From the IMG/VR virus record IMGVR_UViG_3300024239_000352, positions 1 to 55,633 of that record: 55,633 nucleotides of DNA. One strand, 5' to 3'. This document shows, in pieces, positions 25,885 through 34,873 of the stretch; positions within the stretch are counted from its first letter, which is position 1, and each line of letters begins with the position of its first letter. The notes below the pieces were generated by a model that was not told the origin of the DNA, made no database searches, and saw only the letters and a program-made list of their open reading frames with translations. A program made the position numbers and the translations under genes. Source of the stretch: a virus.

Positions 25885-27054
25885 ATGCAATTGAAGCTTG
25901 AAGAGCTACAGAAAGTCGTTAAAAGCGTCGTAAACGACGAAAAATATTCTCATGCGCTGAAGCAAGAGATTAGCCGTGCTGTTGGAGCAAAGGTCGTTAC
26001 GACGCATAGCGTAACTGTCATGGCCGAGAGCGCCAACTACCAGCTTGACATTTTTGAGAAGACAGGCAGGTCAATGCCTCACGCGAAGGCTTCTATATTA
26101 CTGAAACACGTGAATTCTGACAGCGTTGAAGTAAGAAAGCTTGTTGCAAGATTACTTCCTGAAAGCCATGTCAAAGCGATGATCGATGATCGACACCCAG
26201 CAGTACGGGCTGTCTTGGTCAAAAGATTGCCTCTTGACCTTGCTTCGAAGCTCGCAACGAGGCACAAGTCTGACGACAATGTTCAGACGCAGTATCGTTT
26301 AAGAAAACTGACAGAGTCAGTCAAGGTCGACGACAAAGAATTTGACATGTATGGTGACATGCATGTCGAAGACGCCTTTGATGGCCTCGAACATCCTGGT
26401 CTGACAGACGAATGGTATAATACACTGGCCCACAGGATTATCAATGGTCCAACTGCCTACGGAAACAATCTTGAAGGCAATTGGGAAGAAAAGATAGCGA
26501 AGAACATTTGTGATAGCTACAAATCTCAAGGCATTGAGGTTGATCATGAAAAGCTATTAGATGCCGTCTATGACCACATGGAGATGCGCGACGCCGACAT
26601 AATAAAGGCCAGCGAGAACAGAAGAGGTTCATCGGGAGGCAGCGTTGATGAGTCCGTGCTAAAAGGCATCGTTAGAAGTCTTCGATTACACGAGAATCTT
26701 GACGAGCCTTTTATGCCTATCATATCAGAAGAAATAGACCTCGTCGAGTCTTTGGTTGAGTCGGTAATGCCTTCTAGGAATTACATTGAAAAATTTGAAG
26801 AGCTTTTTGAAGTCACCAAGGAAGCAACTTATAACGTTGGAAAAAAACAAGGCATAAATGAGGGTTACTCCAAGGTTATCGCTCCTTCAACAGCTACGGT
26901 TCCATATGGAAATTTAAGAGCTGTTGATGAAAAAGCCTTGAATGCGTATGTAAAGAATTGGAATTTGCAGCGGTCGTTAAAGAATCAACCTTACAAGATA
27001 TCATGGTCCCCTGCCGCTGCATCAAGCGTGAAGTTTCACTTGGAGGTCGTATGA
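25885..27054 (+). CDS. Probable virion structural protein with HEAT-like repeats
   Basis: A protein of 389 residues. Residues about 65-140 contain paired helices with HEAT-like lines (DSVEVRKLVARLLP, HPAVRAVLVKRLPLDLA). The middle is acidic and helical. The C-terminus (WNLQRSLKNQPYKISW, PAAASSVKFHLEVV) is beta-like. No catalytic motif. It heads a group of four adjacent genes that ends with the nucleotidyltransferase. A structural or assembly role is inferred from neighbours. Confidence 0.5.
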   Translation: MQLKLEELQKVVKSVVNDEKYSHALKQEISRAVGAKVVTTHSVTVMAESANYQLDIFEKTGRSMPHAKASILLKHVNSDSVEVRKLVARLLPESHVKAMIDDRHPAVRAVLVKRLPLDLASKLATRHKSDDNVQTQYRLRKLTESVKVDDKEFDMYGDMHVEDAFDGLEHPGLTDEWYNTLAHRIINGPTAYGNNLEGNWEEKIAKNICDSYKSQGIEVDHEKLLDAVYDHMEMRDADIIKASENRRGSSGGSVDESVLKGIVRSLRLHENLDEPFMPIISEEIDLVESLVESVMPSRNYIEKFEELFEVTKEATYNVGKKQGINEGYSKVIAPSTATVPYGNLRAVDEKALNAYVKNWNLQRSLKNQPYKISWSPAAASSVKFHLEVV

Positions 27055-27605
27055 AACGAAAGCAGCTTTCTGAGGATGTTTATGTCGTTATCGAACCGAA
27101 CAGCGATGTCATATTCGATAACATGATGGCTGAGTGGAAAGGTTTACCTTACTGTCAGCTGTCTGTCGTTTTGTCACATTTGAAGTTTCTTGCGACCCTT
27201 CATGAGAATCATCATTGGACATGTATGGGAGATCCCTTTTATGGTGATCATCTTCTTTTTTCAAGACTATACGAAGCGGTCGACGCAGAAATTGATCCTG
27301 TTGCTGAAAAAGCAGTCGGACTGGCCAGCACTTCAAACGTTGATCCGCTGATCATTCATTCGCAGATCGTGAAGCTTCTTTCTGGTGTCGGCTCTGCTTC
27401 TATGATTCCCCAATCGTCTGATCTTGCAAGAAAATCTCTTGTTGCCGAAATGAACTTTTTGAAAGTGATTGACAGCTGCAGGTCGTCATTGGAAGAGTGT
27501 GGAATGCTATCGAATGGAGTAGACAACATGCTTCAGGACATTGCTGATAAGCATGAAGGGCATGTTTATCTGCTAAAACAGAGATGCTCAAAGCCAGCGG
27601 TGTGA
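27051..27605 (+). CDS. Helical protein of unknown function
   Basis: A protein of 184 residues starting in an ATGA overlap with Shine-Dalgarno TGGAGG; upstream in-frame starts lie deep in the previous gene. It has a central stretch LSVVLSHLKFLATLHENHHW, then helices. No recognised family. Probably translated together with the upstream structural gene. Confidence 0.55.
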   Translation: MKRKQLSEDVYVVIEPNSDVIFDNMMAEWKGLPYCQLSVVLSHLKFLATLHENHHWTCMGDPFYGDHLLFSRLYEAVDAEIDPVAEKAVGLASTSNVDPLIIHSQIVKLLSGVGSASMIPQSSDLARKSLVAEMNFLKVIDSCRSSLEECGMLSNGVDNMLQDIADKHEGHVYLLKQRCSKPAV

Positions 27606-27608
27606 AAA

Positions 27609-28103
27609 ATGAAAATTACATTGAATCAATTAAAACAACTAATAGCTGAAGAGGTTTCTTTAGCTAAAACTAACGACAAAGATCCACAGCGTTTTCTTCA
27701 TGGCTTTGATTCCGGTAATCCCATGGATGATGAAGGCTCCATGCTAAAATCAAGAATGTCTAACATAAAGGACATGGCGTCGACAATCTGCGATCTTCTT
27801 GAAAACGGTGATCAAGTGCCAGCGTGGTGTCAAGACCTCGTCGCAGGTGCCCACCGCGATCTTGAACACGTCAAGGATTATATGCTAGGCGATCAAAAAA
27901 TGCGTGACAAAAAAGCCAAGCAGCAGATGCAGCCCAATCCAATGCCGACAACTGTTCCAATGGTTGCCAGTGAGGCTTACATGCGTAAGTTTAGCAGGCT
28001 TACTGAGAGCTTCGCAAGAATAACAGAAAAAGAAATGCAGGCTTGGAAAAATGGCGATTGGGGCTATGTCCAAGGCGATGATTCTGAACCAGAAGACCTG
28101 TAG
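27609..28103 (+). CDS. Tagged protein with conserved DQxPxWxQ-type helical domain
   Basis: A protein of 164 residues. The N-terminus MKITLNQLKQLIAEEVSLA is the recurrent tag with an LIAE site. Residues about 35-95 (SMLKSRMSNIKDMASTI, GDQVPAWCQDLVAGAHRDLEHVKDYML) match a helical domain that I recall from hypothetical proteins of T4-like marine phages (LPEWVQ type). A Met/Gln/Pro-rich linker and acidic C-terminus follow. The tag suggests packaging into the head; the function is unknown. Confidence 0.6.
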   Translation: MKITLNQLKQLIAEEVSLAKTNDKDPQRFLHGFDSGNPMDDEGSMLKSRMSNIKDMASTICDLLENGDQVPAWCQDLVAGAHRDLEHVKDYMLGDQKMRDKKAKQQMQPNPMPTTVPMVASEAYMRKFSRLTESFARITEKEMQAWKNGDWGYVQGDDSEPEDL

Positions 28104-28111
28104 AGTTTTTT

Positions 28112-29365
28112 ATGGGTGGCAATACAACAGCAATCGATAGGACCACAGGCAAGGTCGTCGACTTCATGGGACGGCCTGGGTATGCCGATAAAGTCGATTT
28201 TACTAAGATAGACAGAGACACTTTTCGTGCCGATGTTATTGCTGCCTTTAAAAAACTTGATAAACTACATGAAGAAAATTATGGTGAACCAATCTGGGAT
28301 CCAAAGAAAAGAGATTCTTTGTTATCATCAGGGCAAGCTTTCAATGGATCTTCTGAGCACTTGTTCAATAGCAAGATCTCCGATAAGGATTTCACAAAAT
28401 ACAAACCATTGGTTGGTGACATCGATCTAACGATTCCTGCAGAAAAAGCCGAGACGTTGTTTGAGCTACTGGCATCGCTTGAGCAGGCGCAAATTATACC
28501 AAGAAAAATATGGTACATAGGACAGAATAAGAAATCGCATTCAGGCGAACAGATAAATTCGTTGTTTGCTTACAAGTATGCGCCGAAGCTACCGCCGTTG
28601 TTTCTTCAGGTGGACTTCGAGGCCGTCGAATATGAGAAGGGCAAACCTACACAGTTTGCCAAGTTTAGTCATTCTTCTTCATGGGAAGATATCCAGCAAG
28701 GAATAAAGGGAGTCTTTCACAAGTATCTCTTGAGATCTTTGACCACATCTTCAGCGCAGCCCGATGCCATATTGTTGGCCTCCAACAGCCCACTTTATCC
28801 TCCTTCAGCTGTGAAAATAGCTAAGAAGACAAGCGCTGTGAAGTTGTTATCATTCGCAGTTCAGTATGGGCTAAGATCAGCAGTAGAGCTACAGCATTAC
28901 CCAGATTTGCCTGAAGTTCCACCCAGGTTGGTGGGTAAACCTGTTGTTATAAATGGAAAGTTAGCATACAAAGAAACGTCCACAGGCGAATCTTCATACG
29001 TGACTAATCTTTCACAGATATTTTCTTTGCTGTTCGGCAAAGAACCTACCCCTGCCGAGGTCGCATCTTTCGGTTCTTTTACTGGCGTTCTTGACGTCAT
29101 GTCAACATATTTCACCGATGATCAAGTCGCTGCAATTTACGAAGATTTTGTGTATGAAAAGCTATTTGGTCGAGGAGCTCAACGATTGGATGCAAAAAGT
29201 CCTGACGTAGATCGAGCTGCAAAAATGGGAGCCGTTGAGATGTTTAGAAAAACATTCCCTTTTCTGCCTGAAGTTGATCAGCAGGTTCTTGATGCTTATT
29301 ATGGATCTTACAAGATTCGCAAGGAATCGCTGCTCAGGGCCTATATTTCTTTGTTGATTAGTTAA
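28112..29365 (+). CDS. Pol beta-type nucleotidyltransferase-like protein
   Basis: A protein of 417 residues. FNGSSEHLF (Gly-Ser of the nucleotidyltransferase fold) is followed by VGDIDLTIP with two Asp, and a third acidic site LFLQVDFEAV, which fits the Pol beta superfamily metal triad. The spacing between GS and DxD is longer than usual. The target (RNA, protein or small molecule) is unknown. The C-terminal half is helical. The gene follows a tagged protein gene by 8 nt. Confidence 0.6.
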   Translation: MGGNTTAIDRTTGKVVDFMGRPGYADKVDFTKIDRDTFRADVIAAFKKLDKLHEENYGEPIWDPKKRDSLLSSGQAFNGSSEHLFNSKISDKDFTKYKPLVGDIDLTIPAEKAETLFELLASLEQAQIIPRKIWYIGQNKKSHSGEQINSLFAYKYAPKLPPLFLQVDFEAVEYEKGKPTQFAKFSHSSSWEDIQQGIKGVFHKYLLRSLTTSSAQPDAILLASNSPLYPPSAVKIAKKTSAVKLLSFAVQYGLRSAVELQHYPDLPEVPPRLVGKPVVINGKLAYKETSTGESSYVTNLSQIFSLLFGKEPTPAEVASFGSFTGVLDVMSTYFTDDQVAAIYEDFVYEKLFGRGAQRLDAKSPDVDRAAKMGAVEMFRKTFPFLPEVDQQVLDAYYGSYKIRKESLLRAYISLLIS

Positions 29366-29414
29366 AAACCTGTTCGTGCAAACCTGTTGCTGCATGAAGT
29401 ATCATTGTTCTTAA

Positions 29415-29984
29415 ATGAATGTTTATTTCTCGTCTGACAATCATTACTTTCATGCAAACATTATTAAATACTGCGGTAGACCACACGCTAGTGTAGACGA
29501 GATGAACACCGCGATGGTCAGCAATTGGAATTCTACTGTAGGTGATGACGATGTCGTGTTTCATCTCGGCGATCTTTCGGCGGGACTAAAAGGACGCGAA
29601 AACGATCTGTGCAGACTAATTGGATCCCTAAAAGGAACGAAAATCCTCATTAGAGGCAACCATGATCACCAGCCAGATGACTGGTATGTGCAGGCAGGAT
29701 TTAGGTCTGTCCATGACTCGTTGAATCTTGGTGGAGTGCTGCTGATTCACTATCCGTTACATGAAGCTTTTTCTAGAGGATTTATTCCTGATAAACTTGG
29801 TGTCGTTGAGCAAGTCGTGCACGGGCATGTTCACAGGTGTGACATCGACGAGTTTGAGAATCATTACAATGTCGCCGTCGACAGAAATAATTTTACTCCC
29901 GTCTCGGCCAAAAATGCCATCAAGTCGCATGCTCTTTTTTCAAATTTTATGTCAGTGCAAGAAGCTTTCTTGTCTTGTAAATGA
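29415..29984 (+). CDS. Metallophosphoesterase
   Basis: A protein of 189 residues with FSSDNHYFHANIIKY, HLGDLS, IRGNHDH, LIHYP and HGHVHR, the full two-metal site of calcineurin-like phosphoesterases in the compact form common in phages. Substrate unknown. TATCAT lies 9 nt before the ATG, with no Shine-Dalgarno. It is followed by the IMPDH/GMPR gene, so a nucleotide substrate is plausible. Confidence 0.88.
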   Translation: MNVYFSSDNHYFHANIIKYCGRPHASVDEMNTAMVSNWNSTVGDDDVVFHLGDLSAGLKGRENDLCRLIGSLKGTKILIRGNHDHQPDDWYVQAGFRSVHDSLNLGGVLLIHYPLHEAFSRGFIPDKLGVVEQVVHGHVHRCDIDEFENHYNVAVDRNNFTPVSAKNAIKSHALFSNFMSVQEAFLSCK

Positions 29985-30009
29985 CGTCGTGAGGATGTAA
30001 TATCATCAT
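29975..30009 (+). promoter_or_regulatory. Promoter of IMPDH/GMPR gene, leaderless type
   Basis: TTGTAA (29975-29980), exactly 17 nt, TAATAT (29998-30003), then 6 nt to ATG 30010. GAGG occurs only upstream of the -10 box, where it could not serve a transcript starting at the ATG. Confidence 0.55.
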
Positions 30010-31092
30010 ATGAACAGGGCAGTTTGTTTTGACGATGTTCTTTTGGTCCCGCAGTATTCAGAAATTGAATCACGCTCAAGCGTTGATCTGTCAGTTCCTG
30101 GATTTGATACGTCATTTATGAACCTTGTTGAAGGAAAGCCTCATCTTACGTGTCCAATTGTCGGATCACCAATGGACACGGTGATAGGTCCAGTTGCAGC
30201 TGCCGTCCTTGCGGATGTGGGAGGATTCGGTGTCTTGCATCGATATTGCTCGATCGAAGAAACACGCCAGGCGTATCTTGAAACGACATCGATGGGCAAG
30301 ACATCATCAAACAACGTTATGGTGGCGATTGGTGCAACAGGCGATTATCTTGAACGCGCCGCTGCTTTATATTCTGTTGGGTGTCGCGCTTTTTGTGTTG
30401 ATGTTGCACACGGCCATCACGTAAATGTAAAGAATGCGCTTTCCGCTCTTCGATCAAGATTTGGCAAATCTGTTCATATCATGACAGGCAACGTCGCGAC
30501 CCTCGAGGCATTCAACGCATTGGCCGACTGGGGTTCTGATTCGATTCGTGTTGGGGTAGGCGGTGGTTCAATGTGCACGACTCGTGTCAGGACAGGTCAC
30601 GGGATTCCAACGTTGCAATCAGTAATCGATTGCGCAAAGTCGGATCGTGACGTCTACATAATCGCCGATGGAGGCATTCGAAACTCTGGTGACGCAGTGA
30701 AAGCCCTCGCAGCCGGTGCCGACATGGTGATGCTAGGCTCAATCCTTGCAGGCCATGATGAATCCCCAGGTGAGATTGTTGATAAGCGCGGTGTTCCGCA
30801 CAGTCCTAACTGGAAGAATGACATTCCGCTTTTCAAAAAATTTCGAGGAATGGCTTCACGCGAAGCGCAGCTTGAATGGCGTGGAAAGGTTTCCGTTGTT
30901 GAAGGCGATTCAACGCTTGTACCATATAAGGGCTCAATGAGACAAACCCTGATCGAATTGATGGATGGAGTCCGATCAGGGCTATCTTATTCAGGCGCCA
31001 GGACCATTAGAGAACTTCGGGCCAAGGCAAAATTTATTGGCGTTTCTTCAAGCGGTGTTAGAGAAAATGGATCACACGGTAAGAATTCTTGA
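30010..31092 (+). CDS. IMP dehydrogenase / GMP reductase family enzyme
   Basis: A protein of 360 residues. The N-terminus [11 protein letters not shown], catalytic-loop GGGSMCTTR with Cys189, [26 protein letters not shown] and the flap segment [10 protein letters not shown] are family hallmarks. CBS domains are absent, as in GMP reductase and in some short IMPDHs, so direction (IMP to XMP, or GMP to IMP) cannot be decided. GxGS is Gly-Gly here instead of Gly-Pro. It would alter the purine pool during infection. Its stop is directly abutted by the convergent Cys-rich gene. Confidence 0.88.
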   Translation: MNRAVCFDDVLLVPQYSEIESRSSVDLSVPGFDTSFMNLVEGKPHLTCPIVGSPMDTVIGPVAAAVLADVGGFGVLHRYCSIEETRQAYLETTSMGKTSSNNVMVAIGATGDYLERAAALYSVGCRAFCVDVAHGHHVNVKNALSALRSRFGKSVHIMTGNVATLEAFNALADWGSDSIRVGVGGGSMCTTRVRTGHGIPTLQSVIDCAKSDRDVYIIADGGIRNSGDAVKALAAGADMVMLGSILAGHDESPGEIVDKRGVPHSPNWKNDIPLFKKFRGMASREAQLEWRGKVSVVEGDSTLVPYKGSMRQTLIELMDGVRSGLSYSGARTIRELRAKAKFIGVSSSGVRENGSHGKNS

Positions 31093-31710
31093 TTACTTTT
31101 CAGATGGCCACTTACCTATAGCTTTATGCATCATCCATGCTGCCGCTGCGGCAGGTTCTTTTGCCCAACCTGAAACTTTTTGCATCTTTTGAGCAAAAGT
31201 TTTTGTTCCTTTAAGTATTTTTTGTGCCGCTTTTTTTGAAGGACCTTTTCTTTTCTTTGATTCATTCATTCCGCACTCACACATGGATTCATTCATTCCG
31301 CACTCATCACAGACCTTATCAGCCTCTTTTAAGTACTCTTCTGATGCTTCTTCAGAAGCCATAGTATACCAATTTGAATCCGAGGTATCGCTGCATCCAC
31401 ACGATCCTGCTGCAGGCATTTGGTTGCAGTGCGGACATTCTTCACCACATCCACATGAGCCGTCTACAACCATCATTCCGCAATCATCGCAACAATCGGA
31501 GTCATCTTCTCCGACGCTAAGCACGCCTTCTTCATCTTCATAACCTTCATTAGATTCATCACATCCACACATGCCTTCAACGACAGGCATTTCACAGTCA
31601 GGACATGTTTCTTCATCACGAACGCCTACGGCTCCAACGGAGGTTATGCCTGGCACTTCGCCGATAGGTGTACCAAATTTTTCATTTAAAAGGCTGCTGT
31701 AATCTTTCAT
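31093..31710 (-). CDS. Cysteine-rich repeat protein (multiple zinc-ribbon knuckles)
   Basis: A protein of 205 residues on the minus strand. Three units of the form CPxC...VVxGxCGC (about 36-50, 74-88, 92-106) and further CDEC/CEC pairs give many Cys pairs spaced as zinc knuckles, separated by acidic linkers. The C-terminal about 60 residues are basic and helical (KKAAQKILKGTKTFAQKMQKV). The N-terminus has PGITSVGAVGV. No enzyme motif. It may bind metal and nucleic acid; function unknown. Confidence 0.6.
   Translation of the reverse strand: MKDYSSLLNEKFGTPIGEVPGITSVGAVGVRDEETCPDCEMPVVEGMCGCDESNEGYEDEEGVLSVGEDDSDCCDDCGMMVVDGSCGCGEECPHCNQMPAAGSCGCSDTSDSNWYTMASEEASEEYLKEADKVCDECGMNESMCECGMNESKKRKGPSKKAAQKILKGTKTFAQKMQKVSGWAKEPAAAAAWMMHKAIGKWPSEK
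31259..31306. repeat. 21-nt perfect direct repeat in the Cys-rich gene
   Basis: GATTCATTCATTCCGCACTC and one more base occur at 31259-31279 and 31286-31306, period 27 nt, so nine codons are duplicated (ECGMNES units) in the minus-strand protein. Confidence 0.9.
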
Positions 31711-31722
31711 GTCCCTTAAATA

Positions 31723-31757
31723 TAGACAGAATCTAAAAAAACGTTATAATATTTCTT
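31723..31757 (+). promoter_or_regulatory. Promoter of sugar decarboxylase gene, leaderless type
   Basis: TAGACA (31723-31728), 16 nt, an exact TATAAT (31745-31750), then 7 nt to ATG 31758. No Shine-Dalgarno is present. The best promoter match in the window. Confidence 0.6.
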
Positions 31758-32711
31758 ATGAAATCTATATTAGTGACAGGTGCTGCAGGTTTCATAGGCA
31801 GCTATCTTGTAGAGCATCACTTACAGATAGGCGATAAAGTATATGGAGTTGACAATTTTTGTTCTTCTAGCCCTGTCTCAAGGCATCACAGAAGCGCTGT
31901 TTCTAACAAGAATTATACGTTCAGCAGGCAGGACATAGCATCTTCTGCATTTATTCAAACGCATGCACATCTGTCTTTTGACCTGATCTATAATTTTGCT
32001 TGTCCTGCCTCACCGCCTATCTATCAAAATGTTCCAATTGAAACGATGATGACATGTGTCGTAGGAACAAACAACGCGCTGTCTTTGGCGTCAGCCAAAA
32101 CCGTCTTTGTTCAGGCGTCGACGTCGGAGGTCTACGGCGACCCAATGGTGCATCCTCAACCAGAAGCCTATAGGGGCTGTGTCAACTCATATGGGCCCAG
32201 ATCATGTTATGATGAAGGTAAACGTGCCGCTGAAGCCTTATGCTTTGATCACACACATAAACGAGGCATCGACGCGAGGCTAGTTAGAATATTCAATACG
32301 TACGGCCCTAGGATGGACCCTCACGACGGCAGAGTCATAACAAATATGATTGGCCAAACATTGGCGGGAAAGCCGATGACAATCTACGGAGATGGTTTCC
32401 AGTCACGTTCTTTTTGTTATGTCACTGACATGATTAGAGGCATTCTTGCGTTAGGCAATCTTTCAAGCAATCCGAACACACCTATAAATGTTGGTAACCC
32501 TAGCGAATTTACGATCATTGAATTGGCTGAAAAAATCAAATTAAGATTGGGAGGAAGCATAGAATTTCTTCCTCTTCCAAAAGACGATCCAAAACAACGA
32601 CAACCTGACATAACGCTTGCCAAAAAAATACTGGATTGGGAGCCAAGAATTGACCTAGATATTGGATTGGATCGAATGATCGAGTACATGAGAGCGACCA
32701 ATGACGCATGA
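31758..32711 (+). CDS. NAD-dependent nucleotide-sugar epimerase/decarboxylase (UXS-like)
   Basis: A protein of 317 residues of the extended short-chain dehydrogenase family: GAAGFIGS for NAD binding, STSEVYGDP, catalytic Tyr-x3-Lys in SCYDEGKRAAE, and RIFNTYGPRMDP. The pattern SSEVYGDP with YDEGKR and the VNSYGPRS segment is typical of UDP-glucuronate decarboxylase, which makes UDP-xylose. It could supply sugars for host-surface or phage glycan modification. It overlaps the next small gene by 11 nt. Confidence 0.85.
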   Translation: MKSILVTGAAGFIGSYLVEHHLQIGDKVYGVDNFCSSSPVSRHHRSAVSNKNYTFSRQDIASSAFIQTHAHLSFDLIYNFACPASPPIYQNVPIETMMTCVVGTNNALSLASAKTVFVQASTSEVYGDPMVHPQPEAYRGCVNSYGPRSCYDEGKRAAEALCFDHTHKRGIDARLVRIFNTYGPRMDPHDGRVITNMIGQTLAGKPMTIYGDGFQSRSFCYVTDMIRGILALGNLSSNPNTPINVGNPSEFTIIELAEKIKLRLGGSIEFLPLPKDDPKQRQPDITLAKKILDWEPRIDLDIGLDRMIEYMRATNDA

Positions 32712-33003
32712 GCTGATTATTTTCGCTGCTTTTCAATGTGGTTTTTTCCTTGGTTTTGTGCTTAGTCGTATTACAAAAAATAGTTCTTCGAATTCGCAAG
32801 AAGAGCCTAAGGTGCGTTTTGGTAGTCGAAATGAAACGATGACGAAAATGAAGATTTTGAAGATCGATGAAGCAAGGTACGTCACAAAAGTTTCAGACGA
32901 CAAATTCGTCAAGACAGGAAACGAACTAGGCAAGACCTCCGCTGTCGATGATGACATAGGTTCATCTGTTTCTAGGCTTGCACAACTGAAGCAACGTAAG
33001 TAA
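32701..33003 (+). CDS. Small membrane-anchored protein
   Basis: A protein of 100 residues. Residues about 4-22 form one hydrophobic helix (LIIFAAFQCGFFLGFVL), followed by a Ser/Lys-rich soluble part. N-out/C-in topology is likely from the basic residues after the helix. No family recognised. Confidence 0.55.
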   Translation: MTHELIIFAAFQCGFFLGFVLSRITKNSSSNSQEEPKVRFGSRNETMTKMKILKIDEARYVTKVSDDKFVKTGNELGKTSAVDDDIGSSVSRLAQLKQRK

Positions 33004-33016
33004 TAATAGCAATTCA

Positions 33017-33847
33017 ATGGATCTAAACGTTGTCCACAGGGGCACAGCCCTTGACTTGCTTTGTTCGATTCCTAATGAATCAATCGATCTTATCTACACC
33101 GATCCTCCGTTCGGCACAGGAAACACACAGACGATGGACCGGAAGAAGGCCGGGAAAACCGTCTCTAAAATTGAGTATAGCGATAAGTACGAGAATTACC
33201 TCGATTTTCTTGAGCCTCACCTGATTGAAATGCACAGGGTTCTGAAACCTACTGGTACCATGTACCTCCACATGGACTGGAGGTGGGTACACTATGCTAA
33301 GGTGATGTGTGATGGAATCTTTGGAATGGAAAACTTCCTCAACGAGGTTGTTTGGTCCTACAACTTTGGTGGACGAGGAAAGGATCGTTGGCCTCAGAAG
33401 CATGACACCATCCTTGTCTACACCAAGGAGATGGGCAAGCACACTTTCAATTGGAAAGATATAGACAGGATTCCATATGCCGCACCAGAGCTACAGTATG
33501 TTGGTAGATCGAGGGAAGAGGCAGAGAAAAGAATAGCTGAAGGTCAGGTTCCAACAGACGTGTGGAGCATGAGCATCGTAGGAACAGCGTCCAAAGAGAG
33601 AATAGGATACCCCAACCAGAAACCAATTAAATTAATGAAGCGTGCAATTGTTGCATCGTCAAATGAAGGAGACATTGTTCTTGATCCTTTTGGAGGGTCG
33701 GGTTCAACAGCGGCCGCGGCTATGGAAGCAAATAGAAAATTCATTACAGGTGATTCAAGCCCAGACGCAATCCAAACAATGCGCAACAGGTTTACAGGGC
33801 TTGACGTAAAATTTATAGAAAGTAAATTAGGAGAAAACAATGGCTAA
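33017..33847 (+). CDS. DNA methyltransferase, beta class (DPPF)
   Basis: A protein of 276 residues. Catalytic TDPPFG (28-33) and AdoMet-binding DPFGGSGST near 220 give the beta-class order. NQKPIKLMKRAI precedes the second motif as usual. No adjacent restriction gene. It overlaps the actin-like gene by 8 nt. The second of two solitary methyltransferases in the window; the two differ in catalytic motif (DPPF here, DPPY at 22447) and so may mark different sites. Confidence 0.9.
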   Translation: MDLNVVHRGTALDLLCSIPNESIDLIYTDPPFGTGNTQTMDRKKAGKTVSKIEYSDKYENYLDFLEPHLIEMHRVLKPTGTMYLHMDWRWVHYAKVMCDGIFGMENFLNEVVWSYNFGGRGKDRWPQKHDTILVYTKEMGKHTFNWKDIDRIPYAAPELQYVGRSREEAEKRIAEGQVPTDVWSMSIVGTASKERIGYPNQKPIKLMKRAIVASSNEGDIVLDPFGGSGSTAAAAMEANRKFITGDSSPDAIQTMRNRFTGLDVKFIESKLGENNG

Positions 33848-34844
33848 AGGTTTAGACGTCGGTACATCATTCATCGTTCTTGCATCTGAGGGTTCAAAGG
33901 GCAAGGTGGTCTACAAGGACTTCCGGGACGCATTCTACGTCCTCAAGCCAACAACACCGATCGCCGCCAAGATGATCGAAAAGGGTTTGGCTGGCAAGAC
34001 ATTTGTCAAGGACACTGATGGTTCATTCATCCTCCTCGGCTCCGACGCAATCGAAAAGGCCGTGGAGAGAAACGACTCGGCGAAGCGTCCAATGTACCGT
34101 GGTGTCGTATCATCCAAGGAAAAGGATGCCCGTCGCATTTTGACATACATCCTCAAGGAGGTCGCAGCCTCACCCTCCGAGCCCGGTGAAAAGCTAGTCT
34201 TCTGCGTCCCTGCTCAACCAATCGATCAAGAAGACGACGATTTCGACGTTGGTTACCATGAGGACGTCATCGTCAAGCTCCTCGCCGAGGTCGGTTACGA
34301 TGCTCGTGCCATCAACGAGGCCGAGGCGCTTTGCTACTCTGAACTCGACAAGGATGACTACACAGGTGTCTGCCTCTCATGGGGCGCAGGTATGGTCAAC
34401 GTCTGCGTCATGCTCAACGGTGAACCTGTGGTCAAGTTCTCCACCACAAAGTCCGGTGATTGGGTCGATCGTATGTCCGCAGTCGCGACAGGTGAGACAG
34501 ATTCAATTGTCCAGGCCGAAAAAGAGTCAGGAGAGTTCACCGTCGGTCAACCCAACGATAACCAGGTCCTCGCCGCTGTGGCAGCCTATTATGAACGTCT
34601 TATCGACTACACTACGAAGCAACTTGCAGCGGCGATGGACGGCCACAAGTCACTTCCAAAATTCAAGGGTGATCTTCCAGTCGTGGTTGCAGGTGGTACA
34701 TCCAAGGCCAAGGGATTCGTCGACATGTTTGCTTCAAAGTTGAAGGACAATGGCTTCCCACTTCCTGTCAAAGAGGTACGCCACGCAGCAGATCCCCTAC
34801 ATGCCGTTGCTCGTGGATGTTTAATCGCAGCCCAGGTGATGTAA
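33840..34844 (+). CDS. Actin/ParM-like ATPase
   Basis: A protein of 334 residues with actin-superfamily signatures: phosphate-1 GLDVGTSFIVLA (Asp6), phosphate-2 LSWGAGMVNVCVM after NEAEALCYSE, and adenosine motif VVAGGTSKAKGF. ParM, MreB and phage actins such as AlpC share these. It could build filaments that position or segregate phage DNA; an Hsp70-like role is less likely at this length. Strong GGAG Shine-Dalgarno. Very C-rich third codon positions suggest high expression. Confidence 0.8.
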   Translation: MAKGLDVGTSFIVLASEGSKGKVVYKDFRDAFYVLKPTTPIAAKMIEKGLAGKTFVKDTDGSFILLGSDAIEKAVERNDSAKRPMYRGVVSSKEKDARRILTYILKEVAASPSEPGEKLVFCVPAQPIDQEDDDFDVGYHEDVIVKLLAEVGYDARAINEAEALCYSELDKDDYTGVCLSWGAGMVNVCVMLNGEPVVKFSTTKSGDWVDRMSAVATGETDSIVQAEKESGEFTVGQPNDNQVLAAVAAYYERLIDYTTKQLAAAMDGHKSLPKFKGDLPVVVAGGTSKAKGFVDMFASKLKDNGFPLPVKEVRHAADPLHAVARGCLIAAQVM

Positions 34845-34861
34845 AAATTAAAGATTAGGAG

Positions 34862-34873
34862 TACAATAGCAAC
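34862..34873 (+). promoter_or_regulatory. TACAAT -10-like box before a start codon
   Basis: TACAAT (34862-34867) ends 6 nt before ATG 34874. A GGAG at 34858-34861 lies just upstream and could instead be a distant Shine-Dalgarno, so the call is uncertain. Confidence 0.3.

Noticed and set aside
31259-31306. CRISPR-like or other repeat array
   Set aside because: Only two copies with a 6-nt gap inside a coding region, in step with codons; it is a protein repeat.
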